From IMG/VR virus record IMGVR_UViG_3300027749_004991, positions 1 through 58,685 of that record: a DNA stretch of 58,685 nt, one strand, 5' to 3'. The DNA is from a virus. Made by a program: the position numbers and the translations under genes. The notes below the pieces were generated by a model. That model worked only from the letters and a program-made list of their open reading frames with translations, had not been told where the DNA came from and did no database searches. Of the stretch, positions 16,116-24,773 are shown piece by piece. Positions within the stretch are counted from its first letter, which is position 1. The number at the start of each line of letters is the position of its first letter.

Positions 16116-17921
16116 TTATTCTGCTGGAGGTGGTGTTTCAGCCTCAGTTTCTGGAGCAGGTGCTCCACCTGTAGCAGCTTCACCACCGAATTCAGGAGGT
16201 GCTCCACCACCACCCATAGCAGCTCCTAAGCCACCACCTGGCATTTCTCCACCAGCAGCGCCTTCAGCTCCAGCACTGATATCACCAGCAATAACAACTT
16301 CTCTCCAAGCTGGACCACTTGTAGATATTTGACCGAGCTCCCACTGAAGTTCAGCATCTTTACGTAAGAACTCTCTGTTAGCAAGAATGTCCTTATCTTT
16401 CCAGCCGAGATACTTCTTCTGTGCGAAGGTCTTAGATACAAACTCACCACTACTAATGGCACCGTAAGACTGAGCTTTCATTTCGAGTTTCTGATTCTCT
16501 CTTAGTTCGTAGAAGTTTGTTGGTGGATTAAATGCTATTTCTAAGTTAGTTTCATTTAACTCTAGTTTATCCCAAATACCTTTTAGTTGAAGGTGCGTTA
16601 TAAAGCCTTTCTTCATACCTGAAGCAAAGCGTTGTTGCTGTCTCATAATGAAACGAGCAAACTTTAATTCTTCTCTAAGGATTTCAGCACCATCTCTAAA
16701 TGCATCTTGTGGATCGAGTCTTGATGCAGGTACTTTTAGTGATCTATAGAGCTTCTTAATGAAGTACATTAAGTCTGATAACTCACCTAGGTTTTGACCA
16801 CCTGCTAGCTGACTCACACTTGAACCTTCCGAACCAGCACGCTTTGGAAACCAGAATGCGTCTAGCATAGACTGTGGGTTAAACTTCTTAACTACATCTG
16901 CTTGATCAATATCAAATGTTTTTGATGACCAGTAATTGCTTATTAATTTCTTGAGATATGCTTCAGCTTTTGGAGCTGCCATATTACCTACATCAACGTT
17001 GAATACAAGACGCTCAGGTGCACGAACCAATCTGTAGATGACGATAGCATCTTCAATTAAAGATAACTGTCTGTACGAACGGCGGGCATTTTCTAAGAAT
17101 GGTAGAACCATTGTCATGCTCTCATTCATTACACCAGAGTTAATGTACACTATTTGATTTTCATCTACCGGTACAAATTCTGTTCTCGCAGCTTTATCCG
17201 GCTTTGAAGGATCAAAGACAGGCTTCTTGTAAATGAAACCCTTAACCATTAAGTTTTGTATGTTGTTATACACTGGATCGATTAACTCACTTGGTAAGTT
17301 AATTATGCCCAATACACCTTCATGTGCGTAATCTTTATGAATAATGAGTTCGAAGAACAATTCACCCTCTATTAACAATTGTCTAACATACTGCCAACCT
17401 TTATTCTTTAAATCGAAGTAGTTAATATATTTTGAAAACTCTTCGTCAAGGCTTTCTTTTTCTGAAGATGATAAGTCAACTTGCTTATACTTAATTGTCA
17501 ATTCTGCTCCGTTTTCATCGGTATTAATAGCTTCATCACAAATTTCATCTAGCGCATCAGCAACATCCGAATACGCAGCAATTACTCGATAGTCTCTTAA
17601 TCTTGCACCTTTATTTTCTTCGATGTTAGCATACATTACCTGACCGAATGAAGTATCCTTACCCATCGAGCCGATAGGCATATTGTTATACTCATTCGAG
17701 ATAGATATTGAATTCTTAGCAAGTGCTTCAGATCTTCTTATACCAGTGTCAGCGAAGATCTTATATTTTGGATTTAAATCGTTTTGATTTGGATCAATAA
17801 TGTTAGAATAAGGTAACTTATTCTGAATATAAGACATTAAATTTCTACCAAATGTAGATGATCTACCATCATTTCCTACATAATTTCGATTTTGAGTTGA
17901 TGTGGTGCTTGAATCTGCCAT
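16116..17921 (-). CDS. gp20: Portal vertex protein (gp20-like)
   Basis: A 601-residue dodecameric portal through which DNA is packaged. T4-family landmarks include AAYSDVADALDEICDEAI near 115-135, YVRQLLIEGELFFELII and LPFLENARRSYRQLSLIEDAIVIYRLVRAPER (given here in part, about 275-306), and QQQRFASGMKKGF. The C-terminus is an unusual low-complexity G/A/P-rich tail of about 60 residues. Upstream on the minus strand is AATTAAATA at nine bases, and a perfect TATAAATA about 40 bases before the ATG. Confidence 0.95.
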   Translation of the reverse strand: MADSSTTSTQNRNYVGNDGRSSTFGRNLMSYIQNKLPYSNIIDPNQNDLNPKYKIFADTGIRRSEALAKNSISISNEYNNMPIGSMGKDTSFGQVMYANIEENKGARLRDYRVIAAYSDVADALDEICDEAINTDENGAELTIKYKQVDLSSSEKESLDEEFSKYINYFDLKNKGWQYVRQLLIEGELFFELIIHKDYAHEGVLGIINLPSELIDPVYNNIQNLMVKGFIYKKPVFDPSKPDKAARTEFVPVDENQIVYINSGVMNESMTMVLPFLENARRSYRQLSLIEDAIVIYRLVRAPERLVFNVDVGNMAAPKAEAYLKKLISNYWSSKTFDIDQADVVKKFNPQSMLDAFWFPKRAGSEGSSVSQLAGGQNLGELSDLMYFIKKLYRSLKVPASRLDPQDAFRDGAEILREELKFARFIMRQQQRFASGMKKGFITHLQLKGIWDKLELNETNLEIAFNPPTNFYELRENQKLEMKAQSYGAISSGEFVSKTFAQKKYLGWKDKDILANREFLRKDAELQWELGQISTSGPAWREVVIAGDISAGAEGAAGGEMPGGGLGAAMGGGGAPPEFGGEAATGGAPAPETEAETPPPAE

Positions 17922-17937
17922 CTGTGTTATTATTTAA

Positions 17938-19038
17938 TTAAGGTTTTGTAAAAGTACAGTTATTTATAGTGTAAGTACTTGTCCATCCTGCAGTATTATT
18001 TATTACAACGTTAAATGTACCCGATCCAGATAGAGAGGATAAATCAATTGTCATTATATTATTATCGACAATCGTATAATATGATGGATCTAGTAAACTG
18101 CCAGTAACTGATCCAGTATAAGTTGAATTAAATGACGTGATTTTATTTGTGAAGGTATTACTACCACATAATAAAACGGCATTAGTATATGAAAAGCTTC
18201 TACCATACAGTACGAAATTACTCGAACTTGCTGATGGTGTAAGTGTATAGTTTGTTCTTATCGGTAATAGCTTACCATCATAATTGTAGTATAAGTTGGT
18301 TAAGCTTGGTGTAGCTGATATTGATACAGTTTCTGTATTTGTAGATAAACTATTTATGAATGATGAATAGTTACTATCATCAATTATAATTTTAGATCCT
18401 GATACAGCCATGAAGTTTGCATCAATAAAGTAAATTTGTGATGAAATCTCGTTTTTATTTCTGAACAACCATCCCTTTATTGTAAAGGCTGTGTCACCAA
18501 CAATACGGAACTTATCACTAGCAGCAAGATCTGTTGGTTCAGTTAATGAAATTGAACCACTCCATAGTACCTCAGATCTAATTTCTAGTACTTGATCAGG
18601 TACATTGGTTGGTTCTTTCCATGTCAATATAATATAAGGGTTACTAAATGGAACAAAGTTAGATATAATTTGGTCCATGTCTTGCATATATCTTGCTAAT
18701 ATAGACATTGACACTTCAATGTTTATAGGTATAGGCATTAACACCTTCGATTGGTGTTTATTTAACGTATTATATGTGCTATCTAGCTTATTGAATACAC
18801 GAGACTGATCACGCGATATACCTGTAACATTGAGAGCGACTACTGGTAGTGTTAAGTTTTGAGCCTTATTAATAATATCATACATAACTCGCTGCTTCGG
18901 CGCGAGTACATATCTTACTTCTATTAACTCTTTTGCATTTCTGTCCTTATCATATCTCTTAATAATTGTATCATCAAATGCACACAAAAATTGTGTGAGT
19001 AGATCTTTTATCTCAAACGAGTAGGTGTAATCTTTCAC
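17938..19038 (-). CDS. gp15: Tail sheath stabiliser (gp15-like) with C-terminal extension
   Basis: A 366-residue protein. The first 200 residues follow T4 gp15: an N-terminal helix, RYVLAPKQR, VALNVTGISRDQSRVFNK, MPIPINIEVSMSILARYMQD with DMDQIISNFVPFSNPYI, and FTIKGWLF. The last 150 residues are S/T/N-rich with beta-strand repeats (an Ig-like extension) that T4 gp15 lacks. gp15 terminates the tail and joins it to the neck. The start is GTG at 19036-19038, placed by a late-type octamer five bases upstream. It lies next to gp20. Confidence 0.7.
   Translation of the reverse strand: MKDYTYSFEIKDLLTQFLCAFDDTIIKRYDKDRNAKELIEVRYVLAPKQRVMYDIINKAQNLTLPVVALNVTGISRDQSRVFNKLDSTYNTLNKHQSKVLMPIPINIEVSMSILARYMQDMDQIISNFVPFSNPYIILTWKEPTNVPDQVLEIRSEVLWSGSISLTEPTDLAASDKFRIVGDTAFTIKGWLFRNKNEISSQIYFIDANFMAVSGSKIIIDDSNYSSFINSLSTNTETVSISATPSLTNLYYNYDGKLLPIRTNYTLTPSASSSNFVLYGRSFSYTNAVLLCGSNTFTNKITSFNSTYTGSVTGSLLDPSYYTIVDNNIMTIDLSSLSGSGTFNVVINNTAGWTSTYTINNCTFTKP
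17961..17968 (-). promoter_or_regulatory. Candidate late promoter for gp20
   Basis: Perfect TATAAATA on the minus strand inside the 3' end of gp15. Initiation near 17954 would give a leader of about 33 nt. It lies in coding sequence, so it may be coincidental. Confidence 0.4.
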
Positions 19039-19043
19039 ATGGA

Positions 19044-19051
19044 TATTTAGT
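19044..19051 (-). promoter_or_regulatory. Late-type promoter for gp15
   Basis: ACTAAATA on the minus strand, five bases (TCCAT), then the GTG start at 19038. The fixed spacing supports GTG as the real start. Confidence 0.55.
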
Positions 19052-20689
19052 CTACATAAATCTATCTATGAAATATTTAGGAATCTTAGATTTGTTCTTA
19101 ATTATACTCTCAACAATAGCAGCGTCAAGAATATAAGTTGTACAGAAGTCCTTATTTGACCTAACTCCACGACCGCAAGCTTGGATAAGATTGCTAAGCA
19201 TCTTATTAGTATACCAGTTGAAGTCGAGCTTCATCATACGCTCAACTCGATTATCATTTGTAGGTAGATAAGGTGCTTTAATAATGATTTGAAACTTTGC
19301 TAGATCACCTTTCAAGTCTACTCCATGAGACATAGACGGAGAAGCAAGCACAGTTGGTAAATCAGTATTATAATGAGTATCGAGGATATCCTCATTTCGA
19401 ACTCCAGGCTCTCTAAACAGCAAGCGACTATCTACAATATTCTCTTTTAGGTAATTAGTTATGAAGTTACTCTGAGTATGGATAATACCTTTTTCATTAG
19501 CGTGTAGCTTAAAGATACTTTGAATCTGCTCTGCAATATAAGGCAGTCGAGATTTCAGGTTGGAAAAGTTTAGCTTAGTTTTTGTGTTAGCATAGATTGG
19601 AGCATTACTTGCTTTGAACGTTGATTCTGCTTCTACGTATTTGAATTTATCAATACCTAGTATCTTACAGAAGTTAGTAGGATCAATAATAGTTGCTGAC
19701 ATAAGCACAATCTTATCAGCGTGATCGAAAATATGCTTTGCAAGTTTGTCTACCTTTAGCGGTGTGAAGTTGATACCTTTTTCAACACGCTCAAATAGAT
19801 ACTCACTATCATTCCAAGTATCAATCATTGTGTCAACTTTGCTACGAAGCTTAAGAATAGTATTCAGCTCTTGCTTCATTTCTGCTAGCTTAGCTGCATT
19901 CTTTTTCTGAGCATTGATATCATCTCTCAATTCTTCTACTCGTTCGTGTAGATCGACAGTCAGAACATTGAGCCACTTACCAACTTTACTATAGTCAGCG
20001 CCGGATGGAAACGGTCTAATAGTAACACCACACTTCTTTAGCGTTTCGTAATTTAACTGGCATGAGAACTCTTTAACTAGTTGATCCTCTAATTCAGACG
20101 CCTCATCACATACAAGATACTGACGCTTCTTTACAACAGAAGGAAGAGCAAAAAACATATTGTAGTTTAGAGCTGCAAACTTTGAAACTACAGCTTCATT
20201 ACGAGCAGTATAATATGGACATGAATTCGTTGACCAACATTGCTCTTTAAGCTTATTAAGATGAACGCAAGGAGCGTGCTCTACTGAAAAATTAGTATCA
20301 ACTGTGCATTGATAGTTAGACTTACCCTTTACTACTTTAACGTCATCAAATAGCTCTTTATACTGATCTTGTAGTGTCTTTGTAATAGTTAAAGCAAAAA
20401 CTCCAAATGGAGCTTCATCTTTAGACTCACTGCTGTAAGTATAATTACCGCTTGTATCTCTTTTGTAGATTTGATATGAGTTTACCAACTCACTATAGCT
20501 ATCACTACAATTTTTAGCAATATTCCCAATCGTCTTAGAGATAAATGATTTACCTGAGCCAGTTGGTGCACAACACACTACAAATTTATAACCTTCTTCA
20601 AAGGCATTTTCAATATTTGTAAGTAGTTTTACTTGCTGCTCGTTCGGTGTATATCCCTCAGGGAATTGTTGTAATAGTTTAAAAGCCAT
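19052..20689 (-). CDS. Rad3/XPD/DinG-type helicase with iron-sulfur cysteines
   Basis: A 545-residue superfamily 2 helicase. Walker A is CCAPTGSGKSFISK (about 40). Four cysteines between residues 127 and 162 (YQCTVD, APCVHL, EQCWST, SCPYYT) have the layout of the 4Fe-4S domain of XPD/DinG enzymes. The Walker B box is CDEASELEDQ, motif III is VLMSATI, and the C-terminal motif VI is QACGRGVRS. It probably unwinds DNA 5'-3' in repair or replication. Minus-strand TATAAT lies eight bases before ATG, without a good -35. It separates the tail genes from clamp-loader genes. Confidence 0.88.
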   Translation of the reverse strand: MAFKLLQQFPEGYTPNEQQVKLLTNIENAFEEGYKFVVCCAPTGSGKSFISKTIGNIAKNCSDSYSELVNSYQIYKRDTSGNYTYSSESKDEAPFGVFALTITKTLQDQYKELFDDVKVVKGKSNYQCTVDTNFSVEHAPCVHLNKLKEQCWSTNSCPYYTARNEAVVSKFAALNYNMFFALPSVVKKRQYLVCDEASELEDQLVKEFSCQLNYETLKKCGVTIRPFPSGADYSKVGKWLNVLTVDLHERVEELRDDINAQKKNAAKLAEMKQELNTILKLRSKVDTMIDTWNDSEYLFERVEKGINFTPLKVDKLAKHIFDHADKIVLMSATIIDPTNFCKILGIDKFKYVEAESTFKASNAPIYANTKTKLNFSNLKSRLPYIAEQIQSIFKLHANEKGIIHTQSNFITNYLKENIVDSRLLFREPGVRNEDILDTHYNTDLPTVLASPSMSHGVDLKGDLAKFQIIIKAPYLPTNDNRVERMMKLDFNWYTNKMLSNLIQACGRGVRSNKDFCTTYILDAAIVESIIKNKSKIPKYFIDRFM

Positions 20690-20714
20690 ATAAAGATATT
20701 ATATGGCTGTTCCT

Positions 20715-21059
20715 TTAATTTAATGAGAGTATGGATACTTCATTATCATAAATTTTATGTTGAGATTCGCCTCGGATTGATCTCAACATATTTACAGTAT
20801 CGCGATGATTGTTACATAACGATGTGAGCTTGTAATTCAATGTACATCCTTTACCTGCTTCATAATTCATGAGATACGGGTAAGGTAATTCTAATACCTT
20901 TGTAATATTCTTATCATTCTCAATATGAAGTCTAATAAAGTACTGCTTGATGTTAAATAGTTGCAGCTTACCAGATCGTAAAACCTTATTATTAACCTTT
21001 ACAGCTATTTTAGATTGTAAGAACTGTTGAAGAATTTTATCGTAAATATCTATATTCAT
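20715..21059 (-). CDS. Protein of unknown function
   Basis: A 114-residue protein (MNIDIYDKILQQFLQSKIAV) with no recognised family and a mix of helix and strand. It overlaps the preceding SH3-like gene by four bases, so it belongs to the clamp-loader operon, which suggests early or middle expression. Nothing in the sequence reveals its role. Confidence 0.6.
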   Translation of the reverse strand: MNIDIYDKILQQFLQSKIAVKVNNKVLRSGKLQLFNIKQYFIRLHIENDKNITKVLELPYPYLMNYEAGKGCTLNYKLTSLCNNHRDTVNMLRSIRGESQHKIYDNEVSILSLN

Positions 21060-21433
21060 GAGTCCATGTATGTTAATTTTTGTTCAGCTGACATTGGTAG
21101 GATGTTCTTGTTGAAGTAATTCCAGAACTCATCATTAGCAGGTATTTCACGAATTACATTTACTTCATCTGCTGATACAATTCGATAATCTTGCATTAGA
21201 ATATCCCATACAACGCATGCATTTTCTTTTGATTCAATAATTTGTTTCCCACTCTTTGGCGGTCTGTAGTTTAAAACTATTCGACCGTTAGTAGAGCCAA
21301 GTAAGTCGTATGACTTAGTACACAGCATTCTCCGGGTAGGAGGTCTACCCGGAGCTGAGGAACGTCTTACAAAGCGCAAATCGAGTACATTGCGCAGTAG
21401 TAAGTTTTCAAGCGTTGGTCTCGTTACTAGCAT
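21056..21433 (-). CDS. SH3-like beta-barrel phage protein
   Basis: A 125-residue protein whose core (LLLRNVLDLRFVRRS, RRMLCTKSYDLL, ACVVWDILMQDYRIV, VNVIREI) resembles the small SH3-fold phage proteins grouped with DUF2693. That group has a fold assignment but no established function. It overlaps genes on both sides, which places it in the gp62/GroES operon. The identification is by motif pattern and is moderate. Confidence 0.5.
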   Translation of the reverse strand: MLVTRPTLENLLLRNVLDLRFVRRSSAPGRPPTRRMLCTKSYDLLGSTNGRIVLNYRPPKSGKQIIESKENACVVWDILMQDYRIVSADEVNVIREIPANDEFWNYFNKNILPMSAEQKLTYMDS

Positions 21434-21830
21434 CTTGCTTTGGCTTACAGATACCGAATACTCTACTCTCGTTTAGGAATACACCATTTGCAATTCTACC
21501 GTGATTACAAATATCAAGATTTGATACTGTAATTCCTAGGTTATTTGGAAACACTACAATATCACCAACGTTAGTATATTGGGCTCGAGGACCAACTAGA
21601 ATGACTCTCGCCTTACGCCAGGCTTTTGTAAGAACGTTAGTTGGAATGTAAAGTCCGTTACGCATAATACTATCACCTTGATCGGTCGTATCAATATACT
21701 CTACTAACAGAATATCGTCAAAAATGAACGACAATTCTAAATTTTCAAGACCGAAATCTCCTTCTGAGTGAGAAGATAAATCAATCAAGCTTCTCATCGG
21801 TTCTAGCTTATCAATGCTTACTTGTGCCAT
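21408..21830 (-). CDS. GroES-like co-chaperonin (gp31-type)
   Basis: About 140 residues from MAQVSIDK. The GroES beta-barrel pattern is visible: DDILLVEY, a mobile-loop-like stretch (DTTDQGDSIMRNGLYIP), KAWRKARVILVGP, VGDIVVFPNNLGI. T4 gp31 replaces host GroES so that gp23 can fold inside GroEL; the same job is likely here. The start at 21830 is preferred to a non-ATG start at 21863. TATATA lies five bases upstream and TTGCTT sixteen bases further, matching the sigma70-like class. The family match is moderate. Confidence 0.6.
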   Translation of the reverse strand: MAQVSIDKLEPMRSLIDLSSHSEGDFGLENLELSFIFDDILLVEYIDTTDQGDSIMRNGLYIPTNVLTKAWRKARVILVGPRAQYTNVGDIVVFPNNLGITVSNLDICNHGRIANGVFLNESRVFGICKPKQDASNETNA

Positions 21831-21834
21831 ATTG

Positions 21835-22230
21835 TTATATACTCTTATTATTTTGTAAAGCAAGATACATATTCAACTCTCTTGTGGAAAGTAGATTATT
21901 TGATGCAAATAATTTTAAATTAGCTTCATTAGCTGTTTTTTCCTTGTCTGCTTTATCAACTTTGTTCTTCTTAACATAAGCGATTTTTTTAAAGTTACTA
22001 CGAGGAGTTAAATGATAGTAAAACTTGTAATGATCACTTTTATTTTCAAACAGCATTGCAAATTTGTTATACGTTTCATTTACAAATACAGCCTTAGCTC
22101 TATCTGAGAAACTAAGCCAGCGGTTCAGAAGAAACGGCATGAAAAGTTGAAGACAGTCATGATCTAATTCTTCATATAAACCGTTACGTCTAAAGAAAAA
22201 TAAGCTACGTATTATATCGAAGAAATTCAT
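21835..22230 (-). CDS. gp62: DNA polymerase clamp-loader small subunit (gp62-like)
   Basis: A 131-residue protein. The segment FMPFLLNRWLSFSDRAKAVF, followed by VNETYNK and HYKFYYHLTPRSNFKKIAYVKK, fits the phage clamp-loader A subunit family, whose core reads P-F-x-x-N-R-x-L-S then N-E-x-N. T4 gp62 works with gp44 to load the gp45 sliding clamp. It is shorter than T4 gp62 (187). gp44 and gp45 are not in the window. It overlaps the DUF366 gene by four bases. Confidence 0.65.
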   Translation of the reverse strand: MNFFDIIRSLFFFRRNGLYEELDHDCLQLFMPFLLNRWLSFSDRAKAVFVNETYNKFAMLFENKSDHYKFYYHLTPRSNFKKIAYVKKNKVDKADKEKTANEANLKLFASNNLLSTRELNMYLALQNNKSI

Positions 22231-22808
22231 ACAATCACTTTGGTCGTTGCAATCTGCATATCAGACACGGAATAATTAAAGAACTCAATTACATCTTCCA
22301 TGAACGACTTGACCTGAGTATCGTTAAGATTTGAACTAAAAGCAAAGCCTGGAGCTTTCTTACCTGCATTGATATTAATTCCAGTATGACCAATAGCTAC
22401 ATTATCCTTCGTGTATGTAATTGAGACACTAACCTTACCAACATCACGCTCAGTTTTATCGGAGCCAATAAACTTACGATGTACCATTAGATCGTCACCT
22501 CTCATCTCAATAGGCGCTTCGATATACCTAGAGAGAATGTTTGCGATCCCTGTATTGAAATATCGTTGATATGCGACAGCACCAAGAGCGCATAGGTTCG
22601 GTATCTCCCAACAGAAGTTTATAGCATCATCACTGAAAATATAATCCTTACTAAGAGAATCTTCTAAGTCAATCAGATTGTCACTTACAAACATCGGCGC
22701 TCTGAAAGCAACAACATTACCATAAGGTGATACTTTCTTTTTAAAGAACTGATACGCAAAACGCTTATGAATTAAGTCTCCGTTGTATATTGGTTGTTCA
22801 ATGATCAT
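22227..22808 (-). CDS. DUF366-like protein
   Basis: A 193-residue protein matching the DUF366 pattern: FAYQFFKKKVSPYGNVVAF near the N-terminus, NLIDLEDSL, the invariant-looking RGDDLMVH, GKVSVSITYT and IGHTGININAGKKAPG. DUF366 is known mainly from archaea and has no established function that I can cite. In this phage it opens the clamp-loader operon and has its own sigma70-like promoter. The genome also carries a full 7-deazaguanine pathway, so a link to base metabolism can be proposed, but that is speculation. Confidence 0.65.
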   Translation of the reverse strand: MIIEQPIYNGDLIHKRFAYQFFKKKVSPYGNVVAFRAPMFVSDNLIDLEDSLSKDYIFSDDAINFCWEIPNLCALGAVAYQRYFNTGIANILSRYIEAPIEMRGDDLMVHRKFIGSDKTERDVGKVSVSITYTKDNVAIGHTGININAGKKAPGFAFSSNLNDTQVKSFMEDVIEFFNYSVSDMQIATTKVIV

Positions 22809-22815
22809 ATAATTG

Positions 22816-22843
22816 ATTATATACTCGTTTGAAGTTTAATCCA
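22816..22843 (-). promoter_or_regulatory. Sigma70-like promoter for DUF366/gp62 operon
   Basis: Minus strand: TGGATT (22843-22838), 16-base spacer, TATAAT (22821-22816), seven bases, ATG at 22808. Confidence 0.6.
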
Positions 22844-22857
22844 GTTATAAACAATAT

Positions 22858-23520
22858 TTAAACCTTTTTCATATATGTGTCTTTTTTTATTAAGATTGAG
22901 GTAATTGATTTACTTCGATGTATGTCGTCGCTTGAAGTATTGTTATAAAAAATATTACACTCACCTATTTGATTAACAATAGAATTAAGATTGTTAATAT
23001 AAAATCCTCTATCTGTTATAGTCTGCGCTTTAATACATTCAATTAGATTTAGTGTCGTATTATTAGTAGTATTATCTGAATAACCGTATTCATAGCTGGT
23101 ATGTAGATCTTCTAAAATATAAATACCTTTTGATTTTAATCTAGGTAACATTTCTTCTAACGTTACTTGCTGTTGTTCCATTCCATGCCCACCATCATCA
23201 ATTATAATATCAAACTCAATACCAGTAAACAGATTTCGCATATATTCTCTATTAGCTTGGTCACCAACACTCAAGATAAAATCGTTATTTTGATTTAGGT
23301 GAGACTTATCTAAACAATCAATAGCGTAAATTTGCGCGTCTGTAAAATAATCTCTCAAAGTAAAAATAGAGTATCCTTTATCTATACCTATTTCTAAAAT
23401 AGACAATTTATTATCTCGCAAAGGAGTAAAATATTTGTCGTAAATATCTGTAAATCCATGAAAGGTAGCTTTATCAGTACCATAATGTATTCCAATCTCA
23501 GTTAATGTTTTATTTTTCAT
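22858..23520 (-). CDS. SAM-dependent methyltransferase (class I, MycE/Methyltransf_24 type)
   Basis: A 220-residue Rossmann methyltransferase. IHYGTDKATFHGFTDIYDKYF opens the protein (given in part; residues about 12-32). LSILEIGIDKGYSI is motif I, AIDCLD the acidic loop, SVGDQANREY and FDIIIDDGGHGMEQQ later motifs, and YILEDLHTSY motif V. This arrangement is known from sugar O-methyltransferases in glycan clusters. It is the last gene of the glycosyltransferase operon, so it may cap or decorate a glycan. The substrate is unknown. Confidence 0.8.
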   Translation of the reverse strand: MKNKTLTEIGIHYGTDKATFHGFTDIYDKYFTPLRDNKLSILEIGIDKGYSIFTLRDYFTDAQIYAIDCLDKSHLNQNNDFILSVGDQANREYMRNLFTGIEFDIIIDDGGHGMEQQQVTLEEMLPRLKSKGIYILEDLHTSYEYGYSDNTTNNTTLNLIECIKAQTITDRGFYINNLNSIVNQIGECNIFYNNTSSDDIHRSKSITSILIKKDTYMKKV

Positions 23521-23523
23521 AAA

Positions 23524-24156
23524 TTATTTCAAAATAGATTTACACTTTTTTATAAAATTATCACTACTTTTACGTATTTCAAATTGATGGTATAATACTT
23601 CTATATTATTATAACTATATGTAGTACCAATACCGAAGTCTCTATCATCAGTTAATTTCCATTTTGGAATCTCCGATGATGAAGCTCTAAATAATTTTAC
23701 TTCAAAATTATTTTCTTCGCATAGCCATGTTAACTCTTCACCCACATCACTTCTATCACCCTGCTGCATTAAAGAAGGGCAACCTAACTTTTTAAATAAT
23801 GCTGTAGGAAAAGCAAGGCAAGCTGGGCCAGCGTATATATGATTATAAGGATTACAATTACACATCTGCTCTATACCTATAATGCAGTCATTACCTTTTA
23901 ATTCATCGAGAATTATATCATATAGGTTAGGTACAAGGGGTATACAATCAACATCAAAAAAAATAATATACTCACTACTACAGTCTTTTGCTACTTCTGT
24001 TAAAAAGTCTCCGTGATTTGAATTTACCTTTACCTGTAACACAGGTAAATTAAATTTTGCAAAAACCGCTCGTTGTAACTCACATACTTCATCTTGTATA
24101 TTCAAATTAGCATACGAAAAAGCTTCAAGTAATGATTTATTAATATTTTCTTTCAT
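23524..24156 (-). CDS. GT-A-like glycosyltransferase
   Basis: A 210-residue protein. YIIFFDVDCIPL (about 63-74) carries a D-V-D motif of the type that binds the metal and nucleotide-sugar in GT-A enzymes. GEELTWLCEENNF later resembles the acceptor-side acid region. It is shorter than complete family 2 enzymes and lacks an obvious N-terminal nucleotide-binding strand, so it may be a trimmed GT-A domain. It overlaps the next gene by four bases in the glycan operon. Confidence 0.6.
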   Translation of the reverse strand: MKENINKSLLEAFSYANLNIQDEVCELQRAVFAKFNLPVLQVKVNSNHGDFLTEVAKDCSSEYIIFFDVDCIPLVPNLYDIILDELKGNDCIIGIEQMCNCNPYNHIYAGPACLAFPTALFKKLGCPSLMQQGDRSDVGEELTWLCEENNFEVKLFRASSSEIPKWKLTDDRDFGIGTTYSYNNIEVLYHQFEIRKSSDNFIKKCKSILK

Positions 24157-24773
24157 TGAATTAAAGACGGTAGTTTACCCTCTGCTGATTTTTGAAGTAA
24201 TCCAGGCTCCGTCCAACCTGATATTATTATTTTATTAGCTATAATCTCGTTGTATAAATGATCTATAGGTTGGTTGTAATGATAGTTGTCAAGTACTAAC
24301 TTAGCCCCTTGCTGACTTATTATATACGCATGTGTGCATCTCGAAAAACAATTATCAGAAAAAAAAGAAATTTCAGTAGGTATCTTTTTTTCTATTGGTA
24401 TTGAGTATTTACCCACCCACACATCTCCAATCCATAATATATCACCTGTTTTTGCTTGTAGATCGTCAATACTTTGCTCAAGAAATTCTTGAATTTTAGG
24501 AACACTTTGCAAGTCTACATCATCTTCAAAAATTATTCCATACTGAATTTCGTTTTGTATTATTTGCTGTAGAACATATTGATGTTTAAGCGATAAAGAG
24601 AGTTCGCTAATCCTAATGCTAGCACTGATACCTTCAATTTCCTCTGGCAGAAAACCTTCTATCCACTCTATAGAGTAAGGTAAGTTTACTGCGCCGATAT
24701 CAGCTAACAAGGTATTTTTACGCTCTACAGCAGGTGTGTGATGTAAAATAAAGATTTTTATTTGATTATACAC
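24153..24773 (-). CDS. Family 25-like glycosyltransferase
   Basis: A 206-residue protein with the family 25 (LPS-type) pattern: FILHHTPAVERKNTLL at the start, WIEGFLPEEIEGI, LSLSLKHQYVLQQI, the metal-binding GIIFEDDVDL (E-D-D) and a late HAYIISQQGAKLVLDN with PIDHLYNE. These enzymes add galactose or related sugars to LPS-like or protein glycans. The start is GTG at 24773, overlapping the upstream stop. One of 11 glycosyltransferase-like genes in a row. Confidence 0.75.
   Translation of the reverse strand: MYNQIKIFILHHTPAVERKNTLLADIGAVNLPYSIEWIEGFLPEEIEGISASIRISELSLSLKHQYVLQQIIQNEIQYGIIFEDDVDLQSVPKIQEFLEQSIDDLQAKTGDILWIGDVWVGKYSIPIEKKIPTEISFFSDNCFSRCTHAYIISQQGAKLVLDNYHYNQPIDHLYNEIIANKIIISGWTEPGLLQKSAEGKLPSLIQ

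Noticed and set aside
16226-16462. Open frames opposite or inside the large genes
   Set aside because: Frames within gp20, gp23, gp46, gp43 and others are shadows in alternative frames with no promoter, domain or sensible composition.
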